Of a stretch of DNA of 33,104 nt, positions 8,279 through 15,366 are shown one piece after another. The notes beneath the pieces are model-generated. The model was not told the DNA's origin and did no database searches. It saw only the letters and a program-made list of their open reading frames with translations. The stretch's first letter is position 1; each line of letters starts with the position of its first letter. Location of the stretch: NCBI GenBank assembly GCA_018241565.1, contig JAFEDO010000031.1:1-33104 (forward strand), read 5' to 3'. The stretch comes from Pseudomonadota bacterium. Its GTDB lineage: Bacteria > Pseudomonadota > Gammaproteobacteria > JAFEDO01. Both the position numbers and the translations under genes were made by a program.

Positions 8279-9805
8279 ATGTCCATGGCACTCATCTATA
8301 GTCGTGCAAACAGCGGTATTGAAGCAGTATCAGTTACCATAGAAGCTCACATTTCAAACGGGTTACCCCACCTTGCCATAGTAGGTTTAGCAGAAACAAC
8401 GGTCAAAGAAAGCAAAGACCGCGTACGTAGTGCCTTACTAAATAGCCATTTCGAATTTCCAGTTCGACGGGTTACGATAAATTTAGCACCAGCTGATTTG
8501 CCTAAGTATGGTGGTCGATTTGATTTGCCTATTGCGCTGGGAATATTGGCAGCTTCGGGACAGATTCCTATTCAAGCATTAGATCAATATGAATTTGCAG
8601 GTGAATTAGCATTAAATGGATCGTTGAGAGCCATTTCTGGTGTTGTCCCTTTTGCGATTGCGACCCGAAGTACGGGGCGAAAATTAGTAATTCCGACTGA
8701 GAATGCAGAAGAAGCGAGTTTAGTGACGGGGATTGAAATTCTACCGGTGAAACATTTACTAGATATCTGTGCACACTTAAAAGGAAACCCACTCATTATT
8801 CCTTACTCAATAAAGGCATTCGCTGATATAGAGGTGAGTTACCCTGATTTAAGCGAAGTGTATGGACAATATAACGCAAAACGAGGCTTAGAAATTGCAG
8901 CAACGGGTTGTCATAGTTTGTTATTGATGGGGCCTCCAGGCACGGGAAAAACATTATTGGCCAGTCGCTTGCCTAGCATATTACCCGATATGACAGAGGC
9001 AGAAGCATTAGAATCGGCAGCAATAGGTTCTATCTCTATTCACGCTTTTACGCGATCAGAATGGCGCAAACGGCCTTTTCGTGCTCCCCACCATACCGCT
9101 TCAAATGTAGCGCTTGTAGGGGGAGGAAACCCTCCAAAACCAGGGGAGGTTTCTTTAGCACACAACGGCATATTATTTCTGGATGAATTACCGGAATTTA
9201 GCCGCCGTACCTTAGAAACACTGCGTGAGCCCCTAGAGTCAGGACATATTGTGATTTCGCGAGCGACGATGCAAATTGATTTCCCAGCCAAATTCCAATT
9301 TATTGCAGCGATGAATCCTTGTCCCTGTGGACATTTAGGTAATCCGCATATTGAATGTTGTTGTTCTGGCGATCAAATTCAACGATACCGTGCGCGATTA
9401 TCAGGTCCGTTATTAGATCGCATTGATTGCCATATTGAAGTGCCAACAGTCGTGCATGAAGTATTTAATCAGAAAAAACAGGGTATCCAAGAAACGAGCG
9501 CGGTTGTAAAAAAACGTGTAGAAATCGTTCGTGAAAAACAATTAGCAAGGGCAGGAAAGTGCAATTCAGAATTGAATAATCAAGAAATAAAAAAATACTG
9601 CGTATTATCAGAAGCAGAAGAACAGTTACTTCAGCAAATTGTTTTAAAATTAGGATTATCGATGCGAAGCTATCATCGAATACTGCGAATTGCGCGCACT
9701 ATTGCAGATATGGGGCAGTCAAAAGATATTGAAAAAGAACATCTGTGTGAAGCGATTTCATATCGATTACTTGATAGGAAAAGAGTGGGAAGTTTTAATG
9801 AATGA
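8279..9805 (+). CDS. comM: ComM/YifB family AAA+ ATPase (Mg-chelatase-like)
   Basis: ComM is a hexameric helicase that extends branch migration during integration of taken-up DNA in natural transformation. The 508-residue protein has the family architecture: an N-terminal Lon-like domain (LPHLAIVGLAETTVKESKDR), Walker A GPPGTGKT at 218-225, Walker B ILFLDELPEF near 298-307, AMNPCPCGHLG near 344-354, and a C-terminal helical domain with LSMRSYHRILRIARTIAD. The start ATG has GGAGGT only four bases away; a second ATG six bases later is possible. Its presence is compatible with natural competence but does not prove it, since no uptake genes are in the window. Confidence 0.95.
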   Translation: MSMALIYSRANSGIEAVSVTIEAHISNGLPHLAIVGLAETTVKESKDRVRSALLNSHFEFPVRRVTINLAPADLPKYGGRFDLPIALGILAASGQIPIQALDQYEFAGELALNGSLRAISGVVPFAIATRSTGRKLVIPTENAEEASLVTGIEILPVKHLLDICAHLKGNPLIIPYSIKAFADIEVSYPDLSEVYGQYNAKRGLEIAATGCHSLLLMGPPGTGKTLLASRLPSILPDMTEAEALESAAIGSISIHAFTRSEWRKRPFRAPHHTASNVALVGGGNPPKPGEVSLAHNGILFLDELPEFSRRTLETLREPLESGHIVISRATMQIDFPAKFQFIAAMNPCPCGHLGNPHIECCCSGDQIQRYRARLSGPLLDRIDCHIEVPTVVHEVFNQKKQGIQETSAVVKKRVEIVREKQLARAGKCNSELNNQEIKKYCVLSEAEEQLLQQIVLKLGLSMRSYHRILRIARTIADMGQSKDIEKEHLCEAISYRLLDRKRVGSFNE

Positions 9806-9810
9806 GTTAT

Positions 9811-9886
9811 GTAGCCTTGATGCGTTTTTTGCATCAAGGTTTCTATATGTTACTATCCCTTGATGCAAAAAACGCATCAAGGCTAC
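9811..9886. repeat. Family E REP pair (comM-hemD junction)
   Basis: Two GTAG-headed hairpins stand head to head. The first unit (9811-9839) is GTAG followed by CCTTGATGC, a GTTTTTT loop and GCATCAAGG. The second (9858-9886) is its exact complement, after an 18-base spacer. The layout equals family C (GTAG plus palindrome with GCGTTTTT) but the stem differs. It starts 5 bp after the comM stop. Confidence 0.9.
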
Positions 9887-9906
9887 AAAAGGAAAGAGAA
9901 TATAAA

Positions 9907-10668
9907 ATGGGTCTGCTATCTAATCTTTGCGTTTTAATCACACGTCCGGCACACCAAGCGCAATCTTTGGTTAAAGCTATTCAGTCATTGGGTGGGAAGA
10001 CAGTCCTATATCCAACATTAGAAATTGTGCCGATTCAAGATCTCACGCTAATAAAATCAATAATTGCAGAATTAGATCAATATACATGGATTATTTTTAC
10101 AAGCGCTAATGCGGTTTGGCAAAGTGTTCCACTCATTAAACAAGAATGGCCTACGTTACCGGCGACACTAAAAATAGCAGCGATTGGTGAAGTTACTGCA
10201 CATTGTTTATTTGAATCAGAATTCCCTGTTCACGCGTATCCAAAAAATGAAGGAAGCAGTGAGCGATTATTAGATTTGCCTGAACTTCAAAATGTTAAAG
10301 ATGAAAAAATATTAATAGTTGCAGGAGAAGGTGGGCGAGAATTATTAGAAATCACATTACAAAATCGTGGCGCTCAGTTAAAAAAAGTGGCTGTTTATCG
10401 TCGCATTCGCCCTGAACCTATCTTAACATATGAACAATTGGAAGAAGCACATATTGATATTGTGATCTCAACCAGTGAAGAAAGCTTAGTAAATTTATGT
10501 GAGATGATAAAAAACAAATCGCTATTTGAATGGCCACTTTTAATCATGAGTGAGCGAATAAAATTTAAAGCGCAACAGTTAGGATTTCAGAATATACTCA
10601 TCGCTGAAAAGACTTCAGATCAAGGATTAATAGATACTTTATGTGCTTGGAATCAAATAAGGAAATAA
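9907..10668 (+). CDS. hemD: Uroporphyrinogen-III synthase
   Basis: HemD closes hydroxymethylbilane with D-ring inversion to uroporphyrinogen III, the step after HemC. The fold is diagnosed by LCVLITRPAHQAQSLVKAIQSLGG near the N-terminus, WIIFTSANAVW, and the late VVISTSEESLVNL-type segment (IVISTSEESLVNL). From ATG 9907 the product is 253 residues, close to the usual 246. The reading frame is open back to ATG 9802, which overlaps the comM stop (ATGA). Those 35 extra residues are translated from the family E repeat and are unlikely to belong to the enzyme. It heads hemD-hemX-hemY. HemD diverges strongly between species, but the context supports the call. Confidence 0.93.
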   Translation: MGLLSNLCVLITRPAHQAQSLVKAIQSLGGKTVLYPTLEIVPIQDLTLIKSIIAELDQYTWIIFTSANAVWQSVPLIKQEWPTLPATLKIAAIGEVTAHCLFESEFPVHAYPKNEGSSERLLDLPELQNVKDEKILIVAGEGGRELLEITLQNRGAQLKKVAVYRRIRPEPILTYEQLEEAHIDIVISTSEESLVNLCEMIKNKSLFEWPLLIMSERIKFKAQQLGFQNILIAEKTSDQGLIDTLCAWNQIRK

Positions 10669-10672
10669 TACT

Positions 10673-11629
10673 ATGGAAGAATCTCAAATCGCAGCTTCAA
10701 AACCCAAAAAAAGATGGGGCGCTACATTAGTGAAATTTGTCATTTGGTGTATTCCAATGGCGATAAGCATCATGGTTTGGGCACAGTATCAGCAAATGGT
10801 AAGTGCATTCGATAACTATGAACAATTAAATAACTCTGATCAAAAGAAATTTATTGAACAAGTCAGTGAGATAAAAGAAAAAGTGATCGTTTTAGAAAGA
10901 GGATTTAGTACGGCACATGAGACGCTCAATACTTTGCAAGCTCAAGTAGCAAAAAGCCAAGAAGCAGACAAGAAAAGAAGAATTGTTTTGGTAGACGTTA
11001 AAAACCTTATTCAATTAGCACAATGGCAATTCTCTATTACCCATCAAATTATTCCAACGCAGAATTTATTAAAAGCTGCTGTAGAAAGGATTAGTTCATT
11101 AGAAGATCCAAAATTATCATCTTTGCAGCTACAGTTGGCGCAAGCTTTGGTACAAGTGAATGTGCTAGCAAAACTAGATAGAATAGAGCTTAGTTTACAA
11201 TTGCGAACACTCGCACGACAAATTACACAGTTATCTCGAATGCCAAGTACTAAGAAAGCAGAACCAGTTTCAGCAAGTAATCTTTCTTGGCAGCAACAAT
11301 TGCAGCAAACGTGGGAAGGTTTACAGAAAATTATGATCATTCGAAAACACGATCAACCTGTTCAACCTTTATTGACAGAGCAAGAAAAAACACTGTTTGA
11401 TCTTAATATTCAGTTACTGGCAGAAGAAGCTAATTGGGGCGTGTGGCAATCAGATAACGCACTGTATCGAGACAGTTTAGAAAAAATAAAAAATTGGGTA
11501 ACTACTTATTATGGTTCGGATGCCAGTGTGATAAAACAGATAGAGAAATTACAGGGTGTCAATGTTACTTCTCAATCATTGAATTTTGATGCGATGTTGA
11601 ATCAAGTTCAACAACTTCTCAACGTATAA
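10673..11629 (+). CDS. hemX: HemX family membrane protein
   Basis: The protein is the HemX-type partner found between hemD and hemY in gammaproteobacteria. It was once annotated as a uroporphyrin-III methyltransferase, but no methyltransferase motif is visible. A short positively charged N-terminus (KPKKRWG) precedes one membrane helix (about residues 20-38, FVIWCIPMAISIMVWAQY), followed by a coiled coil (about 45-105) and a helical C-terminal domain of DUF513/HemX type. The 318-residue length is shorter than the 393 of E. coli. It starts 4 bp after hemD, with AAGGA upstream. The bulk is periplasmic by topology, and its precise function is unsettled. Confidence 0.9.
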   Translation: MEESQIAASKPKKRWGATLVKFVIWCIPMAISIMVWAQYQQMVSAFDNYEQLNNSDQKKFIEQVSEIKEKVIVLERGFSTAHETLNTLQAQVAKSQEADKKRRIVLVDVKNLIQLAQWQFSITHQIIPTQNLLKAAVERISSLEDPKLSSLQLQLAQALVQVNVLAKLDRIELSLQLRTLARQITQLSRMPSTKKAEPVSASNLSWQQQLQQTWEGLQKIMIIRKHDQPVQPLLTEQEKTLFDLNIQLLAEEANWGVWQSDNALYRDSLEKIKNWVTTYYGSDASVIKQIEKLQGVNVTSQSLNFDAMLNQVQQLLNV

Positions 11630-11641
11630 GAGTTATAAAAA

Positions 11642-12823
11642 ATGAAAACGTTATTAAAATTCTTTCTTCTTTTGCTCTTTTCAATATGGCTGGGATTGAA
11701 AATTTCTGCAGATCCTGGTTATGTATTGATTGCATATCGAGAATGGAGTGTAGAAACACCCTTGTGGTTTTTTGTAATATTTTTGATTTTATTTTTCGTG
11801 GTTTTTCATGGGTTTTGGCGATTCTGCAGCATGACAAGTAAAGTTGCGCATGATATTGCGGCTTGGTCCAAAGAACATAGAAAACAAAAAGCACGATTGT
11901 TAACGAGAGAAGGTTTACTTAAATTATCTATGGGTTCGTGGCGAGATGCAGAAAGAACATTAATAAAATCTGCTAAAGAAAGTGACTTGCCTGTTTTAAA
12001 TTATTTGGCAGCGACTTGGGCGGCCCAGCAACAGGGAGGATATGAACGTTGTCATCGATATTTACAAGTTGCACAACGTGCTCGTCCTGATGCTATCAGG
12101 GCAATTGAATTAGCACAGGCACAATGGCAATTCAGTAGTGGTCAGTTAGAACAAGCTTTAGCAAGTTTGAAACATTTGCACCATCAAATCCCAAATCATT
12201 CCTATGTGTTGAAATTATTACAGGAAGTATATTTGCAATTACAAGATTGGGAGTCATTAGCCCATTTAATTCCATTGCTCAATGAATATGATGTGTTAAA
12301 TGCAGTAGAAATTGAATCTTTACAAATTAAAGTGTATCGATCATGGATTCAATATCTTAATCAAAAGAAAACAATAGAAGATGTTAAATTACACTGGGAT
12401 GAGTTTCCTAAAGCGATCAAAAAATTCGAAAGAGTTTTAGAAAGTTATGTAGAGGTGCTCATCGCACACGATGAACAAGAACTTGCAGAATCTATTCTGC
12501 AACCATTCATTAAACATGAATGGGATGAGTCATTGATAAAACTCTATGGTTTAGTACAAGGAAAAAACACGAATAAACAGCTATCGATTGCAGAGTATTG
12601 GTTGAAACATTATCCGAAAAATCCGGTTTTACTTTTAACATTAGGACGCATTTGTGTTTTTCAACAATTGTGGGGAAAAGCCCGTCATTATTTTGAAATG
12701 AGTTTACAGAATTTACCGACAGCAGAAACTTATCTTGAACTTGCTCGTTTGTTGGAACGACTTGGGAAAAAAGAAGAAGCCGCAGAATGTTATCGAAGTG
12801 GTTTGTTGCTAAAGAATGCGTAA
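11642..12823 (+). CDS. hemY: HemY family TPR membrane protein
   Basis: HemY of the proteobacterial hem cluster is an inner-membrane protein with tetratricopeptide repeats that associates with late haem synthesis. It is unrelated to the Bacillus protoporphyrinogen oxidase of that name. Two membrane helices are visible (about residues 4-22 and 42-62, WFFVIFLILFFVVFHGFW), then the HemY_N signature and TPR-like helices to the end. The 393 residues match the family. It starts 12 bp after hemX. The last alanine codon and the TAA stop (12818-12823) lie inside a family C repeat, so the repeat supplies the gene's end. Confidence 0.93.
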   Translation: MKTLLKFFLLLLFSIWLGLKISADPGYVLIAYREWSVETPLWFFVIFLILFFVVFHGFWRFCSMTSKVAHDIAAWSKEHRKQKARLLTREGLLKLSMGSWRDAERTLIKSAKESDLPVLNYLAATWAAQQQGGYERCHRYLQVAQRARPDAIRAIELAQAQWQFSSGQLEQALASLKHLHHQIPNHSYVLKLLQEVYLQLQDWESLAHLIPLLNEYDVLNAVEIESLQIKVYRSWIQYLNQKKTIEDVKLHWDEFPKAIKKFERVLESYVEVLIAHDEQELAESILQPFIKHEWDESLIKLYGLVQGKNTNKQLSIAEYWLKHYPKNPVLLLTLGRICVFQQLWGKARHYFEMSLQNLPTAETYLELARLLERLGKKEEAAECYRSGLLLKNA

Positions 12824-12881
12824 CCCGGGATCAAATCCCGGGTTACGCGTTTTGAAAGGCAAAAACGCTTGCCCGGGCTAC
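12818..12881 (-). repeat. Family C REP element overlapping the hemY stop
   Basis: On the minus strand this reads from the GTAG head at 12881 through CCCGGGCAAGCGTTTTTGCC to the same internal palindrome as the 6723 copy. The internal palindrome has arms at 12818-12831 (GCGTAACCCGGGAT) and 12835-12848. The arms of this copy carry TAACCC/GGGTTA, and TAA is used as the hemY stop codon. Confidence 0.88.
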
Positions 12882-13224
12882 AAAAAATTCTTTTTCGACT
12901 TTATAAAATTAATAAATAGTGGGTATTTTAAGGGCCAATTCTTAAGGAAATATTAAGAATTAGCTATTCTGTTTAAAATAGTATCAAAAAAAGCTGGATA
13001 TTTTTTATAAATAGGTGTAAATTTGACACGCTTAATTTTTGTCTAGAGTTTTCTCTGAAAGCATACCTAGAAAAAAAGTTAAAAAGATACTGAAAATCTC
13101 GAGATTTTAAGGGATTAAGCATAGTTCCGGGTGTTTTTTCGAGAAACCCCTGAATCAAAGGACGATAGGCAAAGAAAGAGCAGGTTATTTGGTTTTTGAA
13201 CAACTAACTGATGAGGATATATCA
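12882..13224 (+). promoter_or_regulatory. AT-rich fis upstream region
   Basis: About 340 bp without a gene. It is very AT-rich, with many A/T tracts, as expected for a fis control region. It contains TTGACA at 13023-13028 with a weak TAGAGT after 15 bp, and an inverted ATTCTTAAgg..TTAAGAAT (about 12937-12960). Several G/C-N-AT-rich stretches could bind Fis itself, but I cannot fix a site. No dusB gene precedes fis here, unlike in E. coli. Confidence 0.4.
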
Positions 13225-13521
13225 ATGGTGGATACAATGGAAAGGACTGAACAAGCGAAAGCTACAACGGCAAAACCATTACGTGAGCATGTATTGGATG
13301 CTTTAAAGCGGTACTTTGATGCGTTGGCTGGCAGTAATCCTGTTGGTTTGCATAACTTAGTACTTGAGGAAGTCGAATCTGCGCTGTATGAAGCGATTAT
13401 GAAGTTTGTGAGAGGTAACCAATCACGAGCTGCTCGCTTACTGGGCGTTAGTCGCGGTACTTTACGTACTAAACTCAAGCAATACTTCGGTACCACTCAT
13501 GTGGGTTTACCGTTAGAGTAA
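13225..13521 (+). CDS. fis: DNA-binding protein Fis
   Basis: Fis is a dimeric nucleoid protein that bends DNA and controls rRNA and growth-phase genes; in Legionellales it also affects virulence genes. The C-terminal helix-turn-helix is plain: RGNQSRAARLLGVSRGTLRTKLKQYF. The middle carries the dimer core HNLVLEEVESALYEAIMKFV. ATG 13225 has GAGGA seven bases upstream and gives 98 residues. A TTG at 13189 would add MVFEQLTDEDIS, which resembles the MFEQ start of E. coli Fis, so a longer form is possible. The C-terminus extends some nine residues beyond the E. coli end. A strong terminator follows. Confidence 0.95.
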   Translation: MVDTMERTEQAKATTAKPLREHVLDALKRYFDALAGSNPVGLHNLVLEEVESALYEAIMKFVRGNQSRAARLLGVSRGTLRTKLKQYFGTTHVGLPLE

Positions 13522-13538
13522 CTGTTTGTGAAGTTAAA

Positions 13539-13562
13539 TACCCATCCCGGCTGGGGTGGGTA
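13539..13562 (+). other. Hairpin downstream of fis
   Basis: TACCCATCCC and GGGGTGGGTA pair over 10 bp (one G-T pair) around the loop GGCT, 18 bases after the fis stop and just before the terminator. It may protect the mRNA 3' end or act as a second terminator stem. Confidence 0.6.
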
Positions 13563-13567
13563 TATAT

Positions 13568-13597
13568 AAAAAAGGGCTGTTAATCAGCCCTTTTTTT
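13568..13597 (+). terminator. Rho-independent terminator of fis
   Basis: AAAAAAGGGCTG, loop TTAAT, CAGCCC, then seven T's (13591-13597). The A-tract before the stem makes it a possible two-way terminator that could also stop transcripts arriving from the minus strand. Confidence 0.9.
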
Positions 13598-13620
13598 ATG
13601 TCTTTTATTTCTGGTTTTCT

Positions 13621-13677
13621 GTAGCCCGGGTAAGCGTTTTTGCCTTTCAAAACGCGCAACCCGGGATCCGATCCCGG
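13621..13677 (+). repeat. Family C REP element (fis-lipoprotein gap)
   Basis: GTAG head at 13621, then CCCGGGTAAGCGTTTTTGCC, TTTCAAAACGCGCAACCCGGG and a truncated second palindrome ATCCGATCCCGG. It is nearly identical to the left half of the 6723 element. Confidence 0.88.
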
Positions 13678-13678
13678 A

Positions 13679-13747
13679 GAGCAATGGAATTACGAGCTTG
13701 TCATCCCTCGCTCTGCGAAGGATGACAAGCTCGAGACCCCATTGCTC
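13679..13747. repeat. Nested F/A-like inverted repeat
   Basis: The outer arms are the family F core GAGCAATGG (13679-13687) and CCATTGCTC (13739-13747). The inner arms are GAGCTTGTCATCC (13694-13706) and GGATGACAAGCTC (13720-13732), the ends of a family A unit that has lost most of its stem. It is a composite of two repeat types, abutting the C element. Confidence 0.8.
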
Positions 13748-13761
13748 CTGCTAAAAAGTAA

Positions 13762-14151
13762 TTAACCTCTCCAATCGTGGATATGATTTTCAGATTTTTG
13801 TTGGGGAGTAGGTGTTGTTGTAGGGGTTTCGGTATTCTGAGGCTGACTAGTCTCGGCTTTCTTTTTATCTTCTTCTTTTTTGTTGTCGGCTTTTTTAGCT
13901 TCAGCTTTGATATTTTTATCCCCTAAAGTGGCCTTGTGAGAATCGATCGTAGATTTGATCATTTGATATTTTTCTTCATCGGGCACGTAATGTGAGGGTT
14001 CTCTACCTCCTCGATAAGCGCCATCAGAAGAAGAGGCTCGACCATAGCCGCTGCCTTGGTTATAAGAAGAGTCATCGCTCTGAAGCATTTCGCAGCCGGA
14101 TAACATAGATAGAAGGGTAATACTAAGAGTGGTTAATACTAATTTTTTCAT
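13762..14151 (-). CDS. Predicted lipoprotein, low-complexity
   Basis: I do not recognise the family. The N-terminus is a clear lipoprotein signal peptide, with lipobox LSGC and lipidated C20, so it is membrane-anchored after export. The mature 110 residues hold a Ser/Gly/Tyr-rich part (about 25-50), a short ordered segment (EPSHYVPDEEKYQMIKSTID), an alanine/lysine/glutamate stretch (KAEAKKADNKKEEDKKKAE) and a Thr/Pro-rich tail (TETPTTTPTPQQ). It ends with HIHDWRG. GGAGA lies seven bases before the ATG. No enzyme motif is seen; a structural or surface role is possible. It lies alone between repeat clusters. Confidence 0.8.
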   Translation of the reverse strand: MKKLVLTTLSITLLSMLSGCEMLQSDDSSYNQGSGYGRASSSDGAYRGGREPSHYVPDEEKYQMIKSTIDSHKATLGDKNIKAEAKKADNKKEEDKKKAETSQPQNTETPTTTPTPQQKSENHIHDWRG

Positions 14152-14240
14152 ATTTTTTTCTCCATTAATCTGAACGTGTAGAGTTTAGTTTAGATTGGAT
14201 AAAAATCTAGGAGAGTATTGTTGGATAAAAGTTAAAGACT

Positions 14241-14358
14241 CTGGATCCCGGCTCGCGCGCTGTAAGTATTGTGAATGTCATCCCGGCCGAGTGTTGAGCT
14301 GTTGCAACACGAGAGCCGGGATCCAGAGTTTTTCACACAGCGCTTGGCTGGGATGACA
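14241..14358. repeat. Family B nested composite repeat, copy 1
   Basis: An outer element is split into CTGGATCCCGGCTCGCGCGC (14241) and the complementary-type CAGCGCTTGGCTGGGATGACA end (14338-14358). Inside its loop sits a complete inner element (14276-14326) in opposite orientation: TGTCATCCCGGCCGAG, the stem GTGTTGAGCTGTTGCAACAC, and GAGAGCCGGGATCCAG. Total length is 118 bp. Confidence 0.88.
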
Positions 14359-14430
14359 GATATAGTTTCAAAACTCTGATGGAAGCAATCGAGTCTGACC
14401 CCCTTGCTGAGGCCACAAGAAAAATGGGAA

Positions 14431-15258
14431 TCACTGGTCTTCCGAGTACTTAAACTTCATTTTCTCAAATAACCCTTGCAGGATTTCCAAGTTATGAAAA
14501 TCAATCATCAATCGTCCCTTACCTTGGCCATCGTATTCTACATTAACCGGTGATCCAATATGAGCAGCTAAAGCGTGTTCTAGTTTTTTTAAGTTAGGAT
14601 CAGTCGTACATGTATGACTATCTTTAGTAGCTAATAATTTTTTGCTTTCCTTCTCTAATTGTCTGACACTGAATTGATTGGCGATAGATTTTTCTGCCAG
14701 GGTACGTTGAATATGTTCTGGTAATCCTACCAAGACTTTTCCGTGACCTTCGGAAAGCTGTCGAGAGATTAAAGCCTCTCGAATAAAAGGCTCTAATTTT
14801 AATAGGCGTAATGTGTTTGTAATTTTTGTTCTGGATTTCCCGACAACAGCGGCAATTTCTTCATGCACATAACCAAACTCATCCATCAAACGTTGATATG
14901 CCTCTGCTTCTTCAATAGGATTTAAATCGACTCGGTTGATATTCTCGACAGTCGTCACTTCAGCTGCTTGCTCATCGCTGTAATTATTGATGAGGCAAGT
15001 GACTTCGGTTAACCCGGCTAATTGAGCTGCTCGCCAACGCCTTTCTCCAGCGATGATTTCATATTTTTCGGGCAATAGTGGACGTACCACAATGGGTTGA
15101 ACTAAACCATTGGACCGGATGGATTGAGCCAATTCAGAAAGCGCATCGGCATCGAATTGCCGACGAGGTTGAAATCTTCCTCGGACTAAAAGCTCTATGG
15201 GTATATTTTTTAATATTGGTTGCGACATGGGTATATTTCTTAAAATCGGTTGAGACAT
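14431..15258 (-). CDS. ParB/Spo0J family DNA-binding protein (orphan)
   Basis: This is a ParB-type CTPase/DNA clamp homologue. The ParB N-domain motifs are present: FQPRRQFD near the start, GLVQPIVVRP, GERRWRAAQLAGL, and the CTP-binding ENINRVDLNPIEEAEAY. A helix-turn-helix follows (HEEIAAVVGKSRTKITNTLRLLKL), and a C-terminal region (DFHNLEILQGLFEKM) may dimerise. No parA gene is adjacent, which is unusual for a partition system, so it may act as a specialised regulator or use a distant ParA. From ATG 15258 it is 275 residues; ATG 15228 gives 265. The two starts head a 30-bp direct duplication. It is divergent from icd. Confidence 0.88.
   Translation of the reverse strand: MSQPILRNIPMSQPILKNIPIELLVRGRFQPRRQFDADALSELAQSIRSNGLVQPIVVRPLLPEKYEIIAGERRWRAAQLAGLTEVTCLINNYSDEQAAEVTTVENINRVDLNPIEEAEAYQRLMDEFGYVHEEIAAVVGKSRTKITNTLRLLKLEPFIREALISRQLSEGHGKVLVGLPEHIQRTLAEKSIANQFSVRQLEKESKKLLATKDSHTCTTDPNLKKLEHALAAHIGSPVNVEYDGQGKGRLMIDFHNLEILQGLFEKMKFKYSEDQ
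15199..15258 (-). repeat. 30-bp tandem duplication at the parB-like start
   Basis: On the minus strand two adjacent 30-bp units, 15229-15258 and 15199-15228, both begin ATGTC and encode MSQPILRNIP and MSQPILKNIP. They differ at a few positions, mostly silent. Each provides its own ATG. Confidence 0.9.
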
Positions 15259-15366
15259 AATGGGTAACATTATCGCATATTTATAGGTATTCTGATAAGA
15301 AATCGTTAGTACAAATTGCAAAGAGTTTTGGTACAATCTGTCGCTTGTTTCATCGGTGGGGCGGTT

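Noticed and set aside
12973-13203. Minus-strand 76-codon frame upstream of fis
   Set aside because: Very AT-rich, with no ribosome-binding site, no recognisable motif, and it covers the fis control region.
13189-13224. TTG start of fis
   Set aside because: The encoded VFEQ resembles the E. coli start, but ATG 13225 has a much better spaced GAGGA. It is kept as an alternative in the fis entry.
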